From NCBI RefSeq assembly GCF_001640805.2, contig NC_066844.1, positions 2,801,231 to 2,865,230 of the forward strand: a stretch of DNA of 64,000 nucleotides, given 5' to 3'. Positions 1 through 13,655 of this stretch are shown here, piece by piece. The notes under the pieces were generated by a model. It did no database searches. It was not told where the DNA came from and worked only from the letters and a program-made list of their open reading frames with translations. Made by a program: the position numbers and the translations under genes. The stretch is from Lates calcarifer (Eukaryota > Chordata > Actinopteri > Centropomidae). Within the stretch, counting starts at the first letter, position 1, and each line of letters begins with the position of its first letter.

Positions 1-653
1 CCAAAGAGGTAAAAGCTTAGTAAACATTGCTGGTTTACAGAAAGATTCAAATATGCAGCTTCTCCTAAATAACTGATTTCAACCACAGAATCTCTTATGG
101 GGAGACAACTGTCTGACCTTGGGGAAGTTTTGTCTAGTTTGATAATGTAATCCCCTCATGATGTCATATGTAATATCACGTGACTAAAAATCATTAATAC
201 CACGTCAGTTTTGACCATCCTCTTTAAAATCTGTCTCTTGTGAGTCTCCCAGCATTAAAAAAGAGGAATATAGTACTACACTGTATAAAGTTGTTTTTTT
301 GTTGTTGTTATGTAGTAATCAATTTCATGATCATGCTCTGAAAAGGTTTCAGTGATTGATTCTAAAGGTTTTTAGAGGTGGTCCCAGCATGACTTTAATA
401 TTACTAGGAGGAAAACAGAAAAACACTGTTTCAGTGTTTAAATTACACTTTACATTATATCACTGGGATGAGGTTGTGAAGTGCCAGACCCTCTGTTGTC
501 TCAGCACATCTCCAGCCTAATACAGTTATTTAAATTACGTTACTGAGTGCATCTTAACATATTATTTGTGAAATGATGAAACAGCTGGTCAAGACAGGTG
601 TTTGGAGTTAAAAACTCTAATGTCTAATACAGCAGCAGATGGAATCTCATATG

Positions 654-674
654 CACACACACACACACACACAC
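654..674. repeat. (CA)n microsatellite
   Basis: Uninterrupted CA dinucleotides directly before the first telomere-like repeat segment. Confidence 0.95.
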
Positions 675-830
675 GTTCCTGTACTTCTGTGTTTTTGAGG
701 ACACTCATTGACATAATGCACTCCCTTGCCCCTTACCCTGACCTTAACCATCACAACTGAATGCCTAACCCTAACCCTGACCCTAAGCCTAACCTAAACC
801 TAATTCTAATACGTCTAGTTCATCTGAGCA
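675..830 (+). repeat. Telomere-like dispersed repeat, 5' half
   Basis: Starts with a TTTTTGAGGACACTCATTGA-type lead-in and ends in degenerate CCTAA units (about 752-810). The same unit occurs complete at 11515-11775. Its 3' half appears to continue at 1619, after an interruption. Confidence 0.6.
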
Positions 831-1618
831 AGTGGCTAATTATGAACCATAATTATGTTTCATTGTTAGGCGACTTCTAGCCGCCACAGTAATTATGACG
901 TATATGCTCATTCAGGTTGGTGGTAGAAAATTTGGGCGTTTCCAACACACCACACAGCCAACAGGAAGAAGCACAAAGGTCAAACCCACAGTGTAATGTC
1001 ATCTTGAAAAGAACTTCCAACTAAGACACAGTAAACAGAGTCATTAGAGTCTAATCTACAGCATTTATGTCTCAATAAAAGTATGCAAGCAGTTAAATAA
1101 ATACCATTGTTGACCTGCTGACCGGGTTTGTGTGTGAGTAGTTCATGTAATAATTAATTTCAATTTCAACCAAATTCAAAGTAAAGAAGGAAAAAGAATG
1201 AATTCCTTGTTGGCAGTTTGATGCCCTAGTTCATCCCACCCATGTGTTTATGTGTCTTTGAGTAAAACACTGAAGAAGAAATACATAGTCCAGCAGCGGG
1301 TGCTCTTAAAACTCATGACCAGCTATTACATGACCTGTCGGTCTGTCAGTAAACAATGCTGTGCCACAACTCCTTGGCTTCTCCACCATAAATGGCAATA
1401 TTAATGACAAAGATGAGTGTGTGCATATGGACAAGGAAAGTACTGTGGATACAATGCCAGTCCATTTGAAGTCTATTTACAAGCAACCACACATACATAC
1501 TATATGCACACACCCACACTCTTAACCTTCCTTATCATTTGAGCACTAACCTTGAGTCTGACTTTCACAGTGGGTAATAACATTTGATTTGCAAGAATAC
1601 TACCACATACACACACAC

Positions 1619-1750
1619 ACTAACCTGAACCTTTAAAGCACATCATAACCATCAAACAGCCTTTTAAAGGCCTGTACCAAAGTTGGGATCAGCCAAAATG
1701 TCCTCACTCCCAAGGTCTAAAACTCAAATTAGTTCTTGCAGAAGGACATC
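1619..1750 (+). repeat. Telomere-like dispersed repeat, 3' half
   Basis: Contains AACCATCAAACAGCC and CCAAAATGTCCTCACTCCCA, the second half of the unit seen whole at 11515-11775. Probably the continuation of the segment at 675-830. Confidence 0.55.
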
Positions 1751-2793
1751 CATGCTCAACATGTATACAGAATACACACCTTGCATCATATAGGTTTATC
1801 TTATCTGGGAAATGACCCTGTTAATGTAGTTCTTAAGGTTTGAATATGCCATCTTCTGTTGGTTTTTTCTTTCACACTCACTGATTCAACTAGTTCAGTT
1901 TATCCTCCTTTTCTTCTCATTCTTTTACACATGAATCCTGCAGCAACATCCTTTAAGGAAGAGGATGTTCACATTAACACACTTTTACTGCTGCTACAGC
2001 AGTTGCACAAGATTTACCAAAATCCCACAGGATCCTTAGTTTACAAACAGCCAAACGCCCTACAATAACAATCAGATTGGGCTCCTGGCTCTCTGGTGTC
2101 CAATCTCTCCAAAGCCAAATTTAGTCAAATAAGTGTAAGTTAGTGAACTAGACACTGGGAAAAAACCCTTTGCGTGCTGTCTCCTAAAGACACTAAACAC
2201 CTTGCAAGTGATTTGTCTGTTCTGCTTGATCCCAAGTAGCATCTTTTGAATCCTTCCACTGTGTTCTGTCGCTAAAAAACCTTAATCTCTGTATGCTTTG
2301 GGCAAACAGCACCCTCTTCCTGTTTAATAAAAAATATAACCACAAAACATTTGGAATGCACAACATTGAAAGCAGCTTCCATAGATCATAGAAACACACA
2401 GGCTTCCTCAGGAATGCCTTGAAGCTCAGTTTCAGGTTTAGTGCTTTCATGTATCCTGTCCAATACTGATGCCAAGAATAATCCAAACTTGGGCAAAGCA
2501 AAGGAAGTCTGGTTAGAGCCGAGGTGGGCTGATAGAAAGGCAGTCACCACGGTTCAGTGCAGTAGGCTGAAACACCTGTCAGTCAAGTAAATGTGACCAT
2601 TATGTCTAAGTCACTGAGAGTCTGACTGACTGAACTAATGGAACATTTTAAGTTAAGGTGCATGTGTCTCTCTCTCACACACAGATTCATCAGGTGTTGC
2701 TGATGGCATAGTGGGGAGGGTGTATTTAAGCTGTCATCGCTGCACTGGTAGCAGACACATTCCAGCCATTGTGACTACAGAGCTCAGACCCTG

Positions 2794-2811
2794 ATGACCT
2801 TATAAGGTCAT
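2794..2811. promoter_or_regulatory. 18-bp palindrome: everted nuclear-receptor half-sites
   Basis: ATGACCTTATAAGGTCAT is perfectly self-complementary. It consists of TGACCT, four spacer bases and AGGTCA, which is an everted repeat (ER4) of the nuclear-receptor half-site AGGTCA. No gene is recognised nearby. Confidence 0.35.
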
Positions 2812-5670
2812 GAATCAGGACCCTTCCTACCAATCTGCATTGCAACACTCAGACGAGGACAAAGATTTCTTTTGGCTAAATGAATAAGAATGATTGATAG
2901 TAGTGTTTTCCCCCATGTGGAGTCCAGGGTTACACAGGGTAATACTCACATATCTGTGTGTATGTTGACAGTTGTGAGTTCTTGTAATCACTCCTGTCCA
3001 TGCTGGCTGTGAAGTGACCCTTTCCTAGCCTGAATCCACTGTAAAAGATTCGGCGGGTGTAAAATGCAGAGTTCAGCTGAAGCCAATATCAGTGGGTAGT
3101 GGGCATCTTCCAGAGTGGCAGTCTTTTCAGATTTTTCAGCCAATGTAGCTTAGCTTAGAGGGGATAATGTAACAAGGCCTGGCTATGCAGCCAAACATCT
3201 GCTCTTTGTTTGGGCAAGGGTAGGCAAGATCTGTTATGTAAGGGTTAGAAATGGTGTCACTTGTTTGAGGGCTCAGTAAATTTATTATCACACAGACTGA
3301 TACCCACTGCAAGGCTTAAGGATAATTAAAACATTAAACATCAGTACTTAACCTCCACTGGAGTGTTCACCTACATAGATGTACAGAACAGGTTGAGTAT
3401 GAACTTGACCTTTCATCTTATATATTGAAAAATGTATGACATTCCCTCAGTCTATGTATAAACAGGAAAGTGAGTATGGTATTAACATGACTGAACATGA
3501 TTTCAGGGATCCCAAGGGGAAATAGCTACAGTGGTAATCATTATTACTGCAATTTGTCTGCAATGCACTTCAAGCAGATAATCTTGTAAACTTTGTAAAA
3601 ATGCACAACTTTGTGTGCCAACAGATTTGTCAAACTCTCATTGCAATTAAAGGATTATTCTTGAGTTTGCAGGAGTTTCAAACGCTCACTCGTCCTCTGT
3701 AGGCTTAAAAGTTGCCTGTACAGAGAGTTTAGTTTTGTCCTTCAGAGCAGCAACTGCAGTCACCTTGAATTCATGTTTGTTACAGTGAAGTACAGTGGAG
3801 ACCAGCTTTCACAGTGAATGAAAAAATCCAGAGAATCACCACAAAAAGTGGTGTTGTGTACATGGAAATGGAAACCACCACAGCATGAAATTCTCAGGTG
3901 ACATGACCGGGGTCTCAGTACTGTTACAGACCTCAGCATCTTATTTCTTATTGGCTTTGCTTTATAGCTGTTTACATGTCTGTGAAGTTTCTCACATGGT
4001 GCAGTAAAGTCATAAAAACACAGTAAAAGAATTATATATAGATGAAGTGAGGCTGTTGTAGGGGGTCTAATTGCTGGTAGTCAAACAGTCCAGTCTTGAT
4101 GACTTTTATATTGTTGTTTCTGGCATTTTCTTTTATAAGGGAGCATAAAGTGACAGAAACATATTTGAGAAGTTCATGTTGTTGGGACAGAGGGTTTGCC
4201 AGCTGCTAACACTGATGTTTTCTTTCACTAATTATTAAATCTGTTTGTGTAAAAGTATTTCAGGCATGAACCTGGTCTAGTAGCTGCACATTTTTTCTGC
4301 TCCTTGCAACCACTCTTCAATCACTCATCAACCACTCTTACACTGAAAACTTCTTTCTGCATTCTCAGACTCCATTGTTGTACACGCAGTAAATGGGTAA
4401 AAACAGCTTTAGCATGGGAAATGTAACCCTGGCAGAGTTGCTGCCCAACAAACACCAGCATTGGCATCGGTGTTTGGTCTATCCTCAGACATAAATAGGT
4501 CTGCCTGTCCTTGAAGTTATTAGATGAAAAGCACATGACTTCTTGCTTTAATAGGGTAAGGGTATAAGTATATTAGATTGAGTTCAACTTTTGGAGAAAG
4601 TACAAGAAGTATCAAAAGTTGGGTTTACTCAAAAAACCCAAATCAGATTCTCTGGCATGTCACAGTGTCACATTTTGAAAATGTCTGTAACCCCCGAGCA
4701 CCAAAACATCTAATCACAATCCTCCTCTTTTTCAAGTGTGAACTAAAAATCTAGAAAATAAACCATACGCTGGTGATAAAAACAGTACAGACTCAGTTCT
4801 AACTATAGCTGATTTCACAAAAATGGCAGCAAAAAACCTGTGCTGCCAGAACACTGAAATCTGGTACAGACTTTACACTTGTTTACATAATATAAAAATA
4901 AATTTCCTGCAGTGTTCAGTGATCGCAGCTCATAGATTTCTACTCTCTCCGTCTGTCGGTCAAACACATGCTGCCATCTGTCATCACAGCGTTCCACAGA
5001 AGATTTGCAGCAGCAGGCAGGAGGATCAGCAGACCTTACATCCATCAGACATGCTTTAGATCTTTTGCAACCAAACAGTGCCCAGCTACACAACTGATTA
5101 TTAACAGTGGAGTCAAGTTTCAATGACCTGTGGAAACCTTGAAAATCTAATAATACCAGCCCTATACTCCAATCTCCAACTGTCAAACTTTTTTTTGGGA
5201 TGGATTTGGCTTTAGTATTGGCAGCTCTATCCTCAGTCTTGACATGGCACATCTTTTGATGTTGTTCAAAATGATACAATGACTCCAGAAAGGTGCCTGC
5301 ATTATAATTTAGATCAACACAGAGACTAGAAATGAGGAAAAATGTGCCTACCTGCACCTCTAAAGGTCACACATTACAGACTGTATCTCAATTACTGAAC
5401 CAAGACAACCCAAGATTAAAAACAAAAATTTGCCCATTCATTATTTCTAGGCTTTGTGCTAGGCTAAGTCATCCACCTGCTGTATATATACATACAGAGA
5501 GACATGACAATATAATGTGAATCCCTTGTCATACAGTTATTCACATTAATCAGGACTGACCAACAGCAGCTTGTAGCTAGGTTGGTGTCACGAATGGATG
5601 TAGCATGCATAACACTACACACACATACAGACATATACTTACTGTCAGACACTTGACATTGGATGTAGTT

Positions 5671-5712
5671 ATGTCACTGAACAGTCAACACATGTCACTG
5701 AACAGTCAACAC
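5671..5712. repeat. Two-copy 21-bp tandem repeat
   Basis: ATGTCACTGAACAGTCAACAC occurs twice head to tail without mismatch, followed by the first four bases of a third unit. Probably a recent replication slip. Confidence 0.9.
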
Positions 5713-6410
5713 ATGTTTGCAACACATTTCTAAGTGGGAATGCCAGGAGTTAAGCAGTTAAACCCAGAAGAGCCTGACAATGAAAGCACATTATGGTAAA
5801 GTTAATCGGTTCTGACTTCCTCATGCAATCTGCCCCTGATCCTCAGAAAAAATAGAAATACTTTTTCTAGTTGTCATGTGAAGGGTGACTTTGGATCATG
5901 TGATGCTCAGGAGACTCTGGCTGATCTCTCAATAGTCACTCAGCCTTGTTGCCTGTCATTTTACAAGGTTATATTTCCCTGTGAAAAAATCAGTAAATAT
6001 CCTGCTGAGGAAAGTGTGATATTTACAACAATTTATAAATTGATCACATATGCGATAATGTGTTCACAGCCAAGAGGAAATATCAAATCCTGGTCAATGA
6101 TGTATCCAATTTGAACAGGTATCTACTGTAGTATCCATGCTGCTGGCTAATACACTTTAATTCATTCAAAGTTTTGTCCTGTTGTTACATTACAGCCTCA
6201 CAGCTTTATGAGGCATTTCTGTGGAAATTAGGGGACAGACTGACCCTGGACCCTGGATTCTTGAAAGGAAAGGCATTGAAGTAGATCTGTCCACATGGAG
6301 CTGTCAAAATGTTTTTGGTGAACAAAGACTACAACCATCACCTGCTATCAAATTTGTATTTTTAATAGCAAGACTAAAGCAGGTTGGGTTTATGGTTAAT
6401 GGCTATTTGT

Positions 6411-6532
6411 CTCCTGTCCTGTGATAGACTGGCAACCTATCCAGGGTGTACCCTGCCTCTTGCTCAGTGTCAGTGTGGGATTGACTCCAGCCCCTTTAAC
6501 CCTGAAAGGATAAGCAGTAGAGATGATGGATG
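6411..6532 (+). mobile_element. 3' tail of an L2-type LINE (or a SINE sharing it)
   Basis: Contains ACTGGCAACCTATCCAGGGT, then CCCTGCCTCTTGCTCAG, TGGGATTGACTCCAGCCCC and GGATAAGCAGTAGAGATGAT. These follow the order of the conserved fish L2/Maui-type 3' tail. No reverse transcriptase reading frame remains. Confidence 0.7.
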
Positions 6533-7463
6533 CTGTTTTGTTTTCTGGTTCCATTCTCTCAGAAGCTGAGGAATGAATGGCTGTCGTAGAAATAAATTAA
6601 TACTATATGGTACTGTATGTGCTATGTAGCAACTGTCATGAAATGCTGTAGTATACAAGGAACTAATATGCTGTACCATCCTAATGATTGGTAATAATTG
6701 AACAACTGTGCCATTTAAACTTCTCCAAGAAAAAGCTAAAATGATTTTATTGATTGTTTTTCGAGATCTCTCCTCAGCTGCTTCACCTCCAGCTTTGCGC
6801 TGCTCCATCATGTCAGGCGTGTGTACCTGTGATCACAAGGTGGTGGTAGTATGCAATGAAAAATACAGGTATACAGTACAAATGCTGGTGCGCTAAACCA
6901 GTACAAAACCTCCTTCAAATTAGTATGTTTTATGGAATGGAGTCACATTATTTGTATTTTATATAAATTCTAAACTGGGCGGTGTAAGGCCTCAATCACA
7001 CTCCTTTGTGGATGTGCAGATGGACAGCTGTAGACGTAGGTCTAGTTGTTCTTATTATAGTCCAGTTGGAGGAGCACAGGTGCAGTTGGTGCCCTTGTAG
7101 CATAGTGGCCATGAAGACACAACAAATTGGAGAGTACTGATGACAAAAATTTATGTCACTCTGACCCTAGTGGAGCCGTCCATACTCGTTGATGTGGACT
7201 AGCTTAAGATGGTAAACATAAAGTGTGTTTTGTCAAATTTGTCTACCTACAGTAAAATAATCATAATGCCTATTAACCAGGAATCTGTATCCCAGTACTA
7301 AATGAATAATTTATTCATTTGTGTCTAGACTGTTAAATATAAATGACAACGCAGTGGTTTATTGTACACAATAATCTTATGATACAGAGGAGTGGCTGCT
7401 CAGAGCCAATAACAAGATAACCATCTGACCAGCAGCCAGGAAGATCATGTAACCCTTTACTAC

Positions 7464-7698
7464 TGTGTGTGTGTGTGTGTGTGTTATGACTGTATCTCTG
7501 TATGGAATATGAGAAGGCATCATGACAGCTGGTTGGCTTACTCAGAAACAACTGATACCACGCTGCTCTCTCATTTTCACTCTCCAGCTCACCACTCTGT
7601 TCTCCTGTCCTAACCACACTCCATCTCTCTCTCTTCTATCACTCTATCAGTTTCTTTCACACAACAACCCCCCCAAACACACACACACACACACACAT
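7464..7698. repeat. (TG)n and (CA)n microsatellites, about 190 bp apart
   Basis: TG run at 7464-7484 and CA run at 7677-7698. The two runs are inverted relative to each other and flank ordinary, partly pyrimidine-rich sequence. Confidence 0.9.
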
Positions 7699-7990
7699 AG
7701 CTGCCGTATAAGTTAACACTCACTGAAGCTAGATAATGTTAGCAGGTGGCCAGGCGGATGCAGCACTGTGTGTCCCCGTGTGCCTCCGCGGCCTTCAGCA
7801 ACATTTTGTAGTAATAATGGAGACTGAAACCTTCACACATCTCTCATCTACAGTTTGCACAAGGAACAGAGGCCTTCTGGGATATAAAAACAAGATCACT
7901 TTATTCTGTTTTGTGGAAAACACCCAACATGAGTCTTGGTGTCTGAGTGGTGTAAATGCCAGTCCACTCCTGTCCGCATGTGCAGTTTTC

Positions 7991-8195
7991 ATAGGCCCCC
8001 TTCAATTACGGCAAATGGTAATGCTACAGCATGCAGGAATATTTTGTGTGGACAGTAGTGTGGTTGCAGACCTTGTGGCAGCAATTTGGGGCCTTTCCCT
8101 GATTCAACACAACAATGCCCAAAGCCAACTCCACTGGGACACTGACTTAAAGCATCAGTATTCAGCTTTACTAACACTCTTGTGGCCAAATGTGA
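7991..8195 (+). pseudogene. Tc1/mariner-like transposase fragment
   Basis: Segments such as GGCCCCCTTCAATTACGGCA, TAATGCTACAGCATGCAGGA and TTCAACACAACAATGCCCAA (8103-8122) match, in order, the part of fish Tc1-like transposases around the second catalytic aspartate (the FxHDNAP-type region). A frame runs through the piece, but both ends of the gene are missing and similarity fades after about 8160. Degenerate, not functional. Confidence 0.6.
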
Positions 8196-8199
8196 GAAA

Positions 8200-11100
8200 A
8201 TCCCTTTGAAAAAAGATGTTAAACTGTGGGTGTAATGTTTGAATGTTCATATAACTCTGTGGATAAAATGTGGTTAAGGCAATTAAAATGACCTGGCTAT
8301 AATTATTAAACCACTTTGACCTTTGCTGGGAATGGGATGCAAATTTTTGTCTTCTGCGTGTACTTCTCATCCATGTTAGCATCACATTTCATTACTGACC
8401 TTTATCAAAATAATCCCAACTCAAAGCTCTGGACAAGGCAATTAAGTGCACCATGACCACTGTTTTGTCTGACTATTATATCCACAACCTTGTGTCCTAG
8501 TAAACACATCTGTAAACACTATTTTGCAGCAGTAAATACATTTTGTAGGAAATATAATTGTGACCAGATTAATCTATTATCTATTAATGTAAAGAGGAAA
8601 TGGTGAGTTGCAATTCGTTGATTCTAAAGTTATCAGTAAAATATTCACAAAATTTTAATCTTACAGTGATCAGAGCATTATTAAACTTTTTATGATTTTT
8701 CTCACAGCGACTTAAACTCAGAGCTGATCAATCACAATCTTACAGATCTTTAACCTTGTAAACATGTACTTAAACTAAGCATTCTGCAGCTACATGTCCC
8801 ATATTGTGCATCAAATACACTGAGAATCTGATTTCCAGTCAATATACTGTAGGAGGAATTGAATCTGAGAAATTGCTGTTTTTCCACTTTGAAAAACCTG
8901 CAGGAAAAGAGAACTGACCTGGCTCTTGCTGAGGCAGAATAATTAGGGCAGACCCCTCCAAGAGAGACCATTAATCTAAATCTTGGAGACCAACAACAGA
9001 GTAACCTTTCATCCAAAACCTGACAGGGTGTCCAACCTAATGCCCTCAGGCTTTTGGTGCAATGCAAGAGGAATTACCAGCAGCTTACCTCTCAGTTTGG
9101 GCTCTCGGTGTTTAGAGCTTGAGTGATCTGGCCCACAGCTGAGACTGGAACCTGCAGGACGCAAGAAACAAAATCTTTTATTTTTATTCCATTAACTGTA
9201 TTTGTCAGGGATCTTAGACAAAAACATTAAAATCAAAGAGAAGAGAAGAAGAAATAGCTTTGTACTGGTTCTAGCAGCCAGCTACTTTATATATGGAACA
9301 TGCTATAGTCTTACAGGCAGTATGGCAGGTTTGTGACCATAGAAGAACACATGGTTTTGTTAGTGGATTCTGCAGTGTACCTTTGCCTGAAATGAGTAAA
9401 TGCCATTCATTAGTTGCACTTTTGAACATAGGCTCAGGGATGCATGTTTCTGGTTTATGTTGTGTCCTTTATACATATGACACCAGGATGAACCCAATCC
9501 AGGTGACTTGGAAAGAAATCCATCCTGAATTTTGAATGGAGCATACTGTAGCTCTTACAATATGCATTTTCACCATATTACCATGTCACGGTTTTTTCCC
9601 AGACATCATTGTTTTGAATTATAACAAAAGTTTTACTTAAAGATTCACTTATCAGACACACAGCCAGAGGGAACACAGGCTATGTTGTGACAACTGAGCA
9701 CAAAGCACCGCAAGCTGGAAAGGTATCCTTCCCCCAACTATTGTTCTTGGAACTGAAGAAAAAGTCCAAGTCAGATAGATGTCAGTTTACTTTGTTTTTA
9801 TATCACTGTCCATTTATCCTAAAGGAGAATGTTGAGACTGAAGTGTGTGAATTAGTTGACTCTCATTTATTTCCAGTGCACAGTAAAGAATGGAGTAGGT
9901 CCTGCGAGCAAGTTTGGGATGAAACCAAAGTTGTGCTGCTAATACATGAAACACTGCTGCTGCTGCTCAGATAGCATTTCATAAACAAGCTCATCAGCCA
10001 AGACACCACTGATATGAGCATGGAGTTTTCTTGTTCATGCTGTCAACCAGATGAAAACATAATTCACCGACATACAGAGGATAACTTCTTTACTTCACTA
10101 AGCTGTTTGTGCTAACATGCACTGACAGATTGATTTCACCATTGGAATGAACGTAATGAGAGTGTTTTATTGCTTCTCTGTGTGACTCTGGCTCTTTGGT
10201 TCCTGCTGGCAGCAAAGCTCTGCTCTTATCAGGCTGCTGTCTATTGTGTGTGCTGATATTAGCATTGAAAATTATTTCACTGAACAAAATTTCTTTGAAT
10301 TGTTATTTGCTTGATGCTTCAGTGATGCTGTTTGTATGTGCAGAGTGAAATGGGTTTGCTGTGTATTTTTTCCTCTGCTGTTGGTTGGGTTTCCTGTTTG
10401 GCTTCCTGCACCTGAGTTGATAAGTACAGAGTAATATCATATATTGGCTTTATGGTTGTACACTGGCCATATTTTCTCTTTGCTTTTCATTTCAGGTGTC
10501 AGATTCCAGCCTTGCAGGAAATTTTTAAACTGCATCTCTTAGAAGTGCAACAGTCTGACCGCTAAACTTTGATTTTGTGTCTTTTTCTCTGCCACTGTGT
10601 GATTCATTTGTGACATGTCCTGACATGAACAGAGAACAAATATGTCTCACATCGACTTGAAACAGCTGGACATGAATTCCTTTCCTTGTGTGATTCATCC
10701 CTGCTGAGGCGAAAATTGTCTTGCTGTTGCCACAAAAATGCCCATACTGAGCATCCTCAGCTAAAGAGTGATGAGAGTCCTCAGGTCAAATGCTTGTCAT
10801 TGCTGTGGTGCAGCTCTGTGACATATTCAGCCAGTATATGTTAGCTGATAAGTGGTTGGTATATTGACTGTCAATCAATGAGTTAAGCTTGTTCTATTTG
10901 ACATATGTTCTTTTATATCCTAAAACTGAATTTTGGTTAGGAAACCTCTTATTTTTAACTTTAGCTACAAAGCCAAGTCTTACATTTTTTTGAGCACCAT
11001 GCATCTGGTTACTTGAGTCCTGATATGGAAACTCGGTAGGTGTGTGAACTGTGTGGAAAAATATTTAAACCACAATGTTCTCACTTCTCAAACACAACAT

Positions 11101-11510
11101 ATTAGTCTTGGAGGCAAACCAGATTCCTAGATCCATTCAGAAATCTAATCTCTTTCTCTGTCCATTCATCTACAGGGAAGAGCAACAGGGAGACTTCCAA
11201 GTTTGTGTCACATTCATCTCCAACATTTCCTTTTGCCTTTGCAGTTACAATGCTATGTCATTGAGCTTGTAAGTAAAAGTGCAACTTGACCTCACAGGGA
11301 ATTCATACTAATACGTAAATGATGAAAAATAGCAGATTCTACCAGAAGTTCCTTCTACATTTACTGTGATCATTCAAAAATGTAAATAATGAGCTTAACA
11401 CAATTTACCTTCTATGTTTGTGTATGCAACTATAAATCTTTCTCACTTCCTGTCTGCCAAGGTGGTGGCAGAGACTGAATCTGATCATTTGAGAAGAGTT
11501 GAGAAATATC
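8200..11510. other. No recognisable gene
   Basis: Only short, unrelated open frames; no splice-linked conserved peptide and no clear repeat seen. A short CTG run at 9954-9968 is the only notable low-complexity site. Confidence 0.45.
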
Positions 11511-11514
11511 ATAT

Positions 11515-11775
11515 GAACACACACATTTTTACCTTTACCTATGGGAGGACACACCCTAACCATTAACTAATCCATTAACTAGCCCCTTACCCTAAACTTA
11601 GCCATCACAACTGAATGCCCAACCCTAACCTAAACCTAACTCTAACCTGGACCCTAAAACCAAGTCTTAACCATCAAACAGCCGTCTGAAAGTGAGGAGC
11701 AGCCAAAATGTCCGAACTCCTAAGGTCTAAAAACTCAAACTGGTCCACACAAAGCCCACAAGTACACACACACAG
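11515..11775 (+). repeat. Telomere-like dispersed repeat, complete copy
   Basis: Runs from TGGGAGGACACACCCTAACC through CCATCACAACTGAATGCCC and CCTAACC-type units to AGCCAAAATGTCCGAACTCC, ending in a CA-rich tract. This copy shows that the segments at 675-830 and 1619-1750 are halves of one unit. Confidence 0.6.
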
Positions 11776-13655
11776 ACACACACACACACAAATTCCCTCC
11801 CTCCCTCTGTAGGAAGCTGTCTCACCCCCCTGCTGCTACCAGTGCAGATCAGTTACATTAATGTTTGTGTGTGTGTTGTGTGCAGATTCTAGTTCTAATC
11901 ACAGAAAGCTAAGCCATCACAGCAAGCTGAGTGTTAATACTGTAGTTTACACAGATCACCTGACGAATCAAACCATCAGTTTCTGTCTACAGCTGCTCAC
12001 GGTAACATCCAGGTTTTCTTCTACTAATCTATAAGGACGTGGATCAACACAACATAGTCTGAAGCAGCTGGAGGCTAAAATATATGAAGTACAGTATGTG
12101 CAAGCTTACATAACTGTGACCGTCTATACCGATCACTGTCAAGCAGAGGAATCCTGCAACACATGTAACACTAGTATGACATGACTCAGGTTGAGAGCAG
12201 CATGTGCATGACCTTTATAAACCTTTTTACTTTTGCATGCAATAAGAGCAACATTCTACTGACTTCCTCATATTTGACATCAACTAATGTGTTCATAAGG
12301 GATTATTTCCAACTGTAGACACTTCCTTTTCTTCCTGTGGGCATTATGTGACTTACAGGAAACAGTGGAGAACATGCAGCTCTGATATCCAGAAAAAATG
12401 AGTGCTGCAAACTCAAAAATATACCAAGATCTCCAAGTAGCAAGGGTGACACTTTCAAGAATTCACACAACTTAATGTTTTGTTAGAGCTTCATTGCTGA
12501 CTTTTTGCCTGAAGGTTGTTTTTAGTCAACCACCTCATCTCACCACTCTCAACGTGGTGAGATGAATGAAATGAAAAGAAATGAAAAAAACAAGTGTCTT
12601 TCTTTCTGAGGGAAAGCAGTGTAGTTTCTTTTGCCACAGGGTATTTGGTTTTTGATTTAAAACTGTCTCATTACCTTTCTCTGCATTTTTTATGAGTGCA
12701 AGGCAATGGCAGACTGATGACTGAGGGTGTCATAAATCTGGCACATTTACTACTGGAAAATCCACATCGTATCTGCACATACTTACTCTTTAACTCAATC
12801 TAGTAGAACACGGAAAATAAACTGAAATTAGACACCTTCACTCACATACTATATAGTACATGACACTATTTGAATTTAAACTACATATAATACACACATA
12901 TAACCTCAAAAGCAGAGTTGGATAAAATTACCAACCATCACAGTGCAAAATAATGGTCCCAGTGTTAAATAAACAGCCTGGTTTCCCTCTGAGACTGTAG
13001 TATCTCTAATACACACAGACACACACATACAAACACACAGCTTGCTCAGTGTCAGGTCACTCTGCTGTCACAGAACCTGTTAACGTTATGTCATTATCTA
13101 TCAATGCAGCACAATTTGCAACAAACATGTCCTTGAATAACAGAATCAGGTCAGTGCGCAGTGCAAATTTCCTCCAAAGATACCAGACCCTGAAGGCAGC
13201 ATCAGTTAAAAGTTCAACACTTCATCCAATCAAAAATCATGGAGGAGTAAAGTCTGGAGCAAAATTAAATTTTGTCTTGTAAAACACTAGAAGAATATTA
13301 GGCTGATTGTAAAATCAACCGAGATAAGAATTGGTTGAATAATGTACAGATGGCTCCTTCAGAGGTTTCAATTTGTTGAGCAAGGTACAACACACCAGGA
13401 CAAAGTGTTGTGATGAGACTTCTCTAAGTCTTGGTGTCCACATTTATGCAGTCCAGCACTGCACCAGTACCTGGTTCAACAGAGTGAGTGGCCCTGAGTA
13501 CGTATGCATCAACCTGCTCCCCCAACAGCTGGGGAAACAGTCACAAAATGTTACTACCTGAACCTGAATGTACCTGAACATGAATTTGTCATTCATGAGT
13601 ACAACTTTCAAACTAATATATTTTTGAATGAAGTACTACATTCTGTGACAGAAGC
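11776..13655. other. No recognisable gene
   Basis: AT-rich sequence with scattered CA runs (11763-11790, 13012-13040). No conserved reading frame or known repeat recognised. Confidence 0.4.

Larger units (their letters stand above)
1..6400. other. No recognisable gene; intergenic or intronic sequence
   Basis: Apart from the split telomere-like repeat (675-1750), the 2794 palindrome and the 21-bp tandem pair at 5671, I recognise nothing. Open frames here are short and show no known domain. The longest stop-free stretch (minus strand, 5357-4815, 180 codons) has no ATG at its 5' end; see findings. Confidence 0.5.

Noticed and set aside
752..815. Interstitial telomere array
   Set aside because: CCTAA units are degenerate and embedded in a longer dispersed repeat with the same flanks elsewhere; not an ancient telomere fusion.
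7522..7716. Short frame ending in a His-Thr run
   Set aside because: The run is translation of the (CA)n microsatellite; the same applies to several His/Thr- or Val/Cys-rich frames elsewhere.
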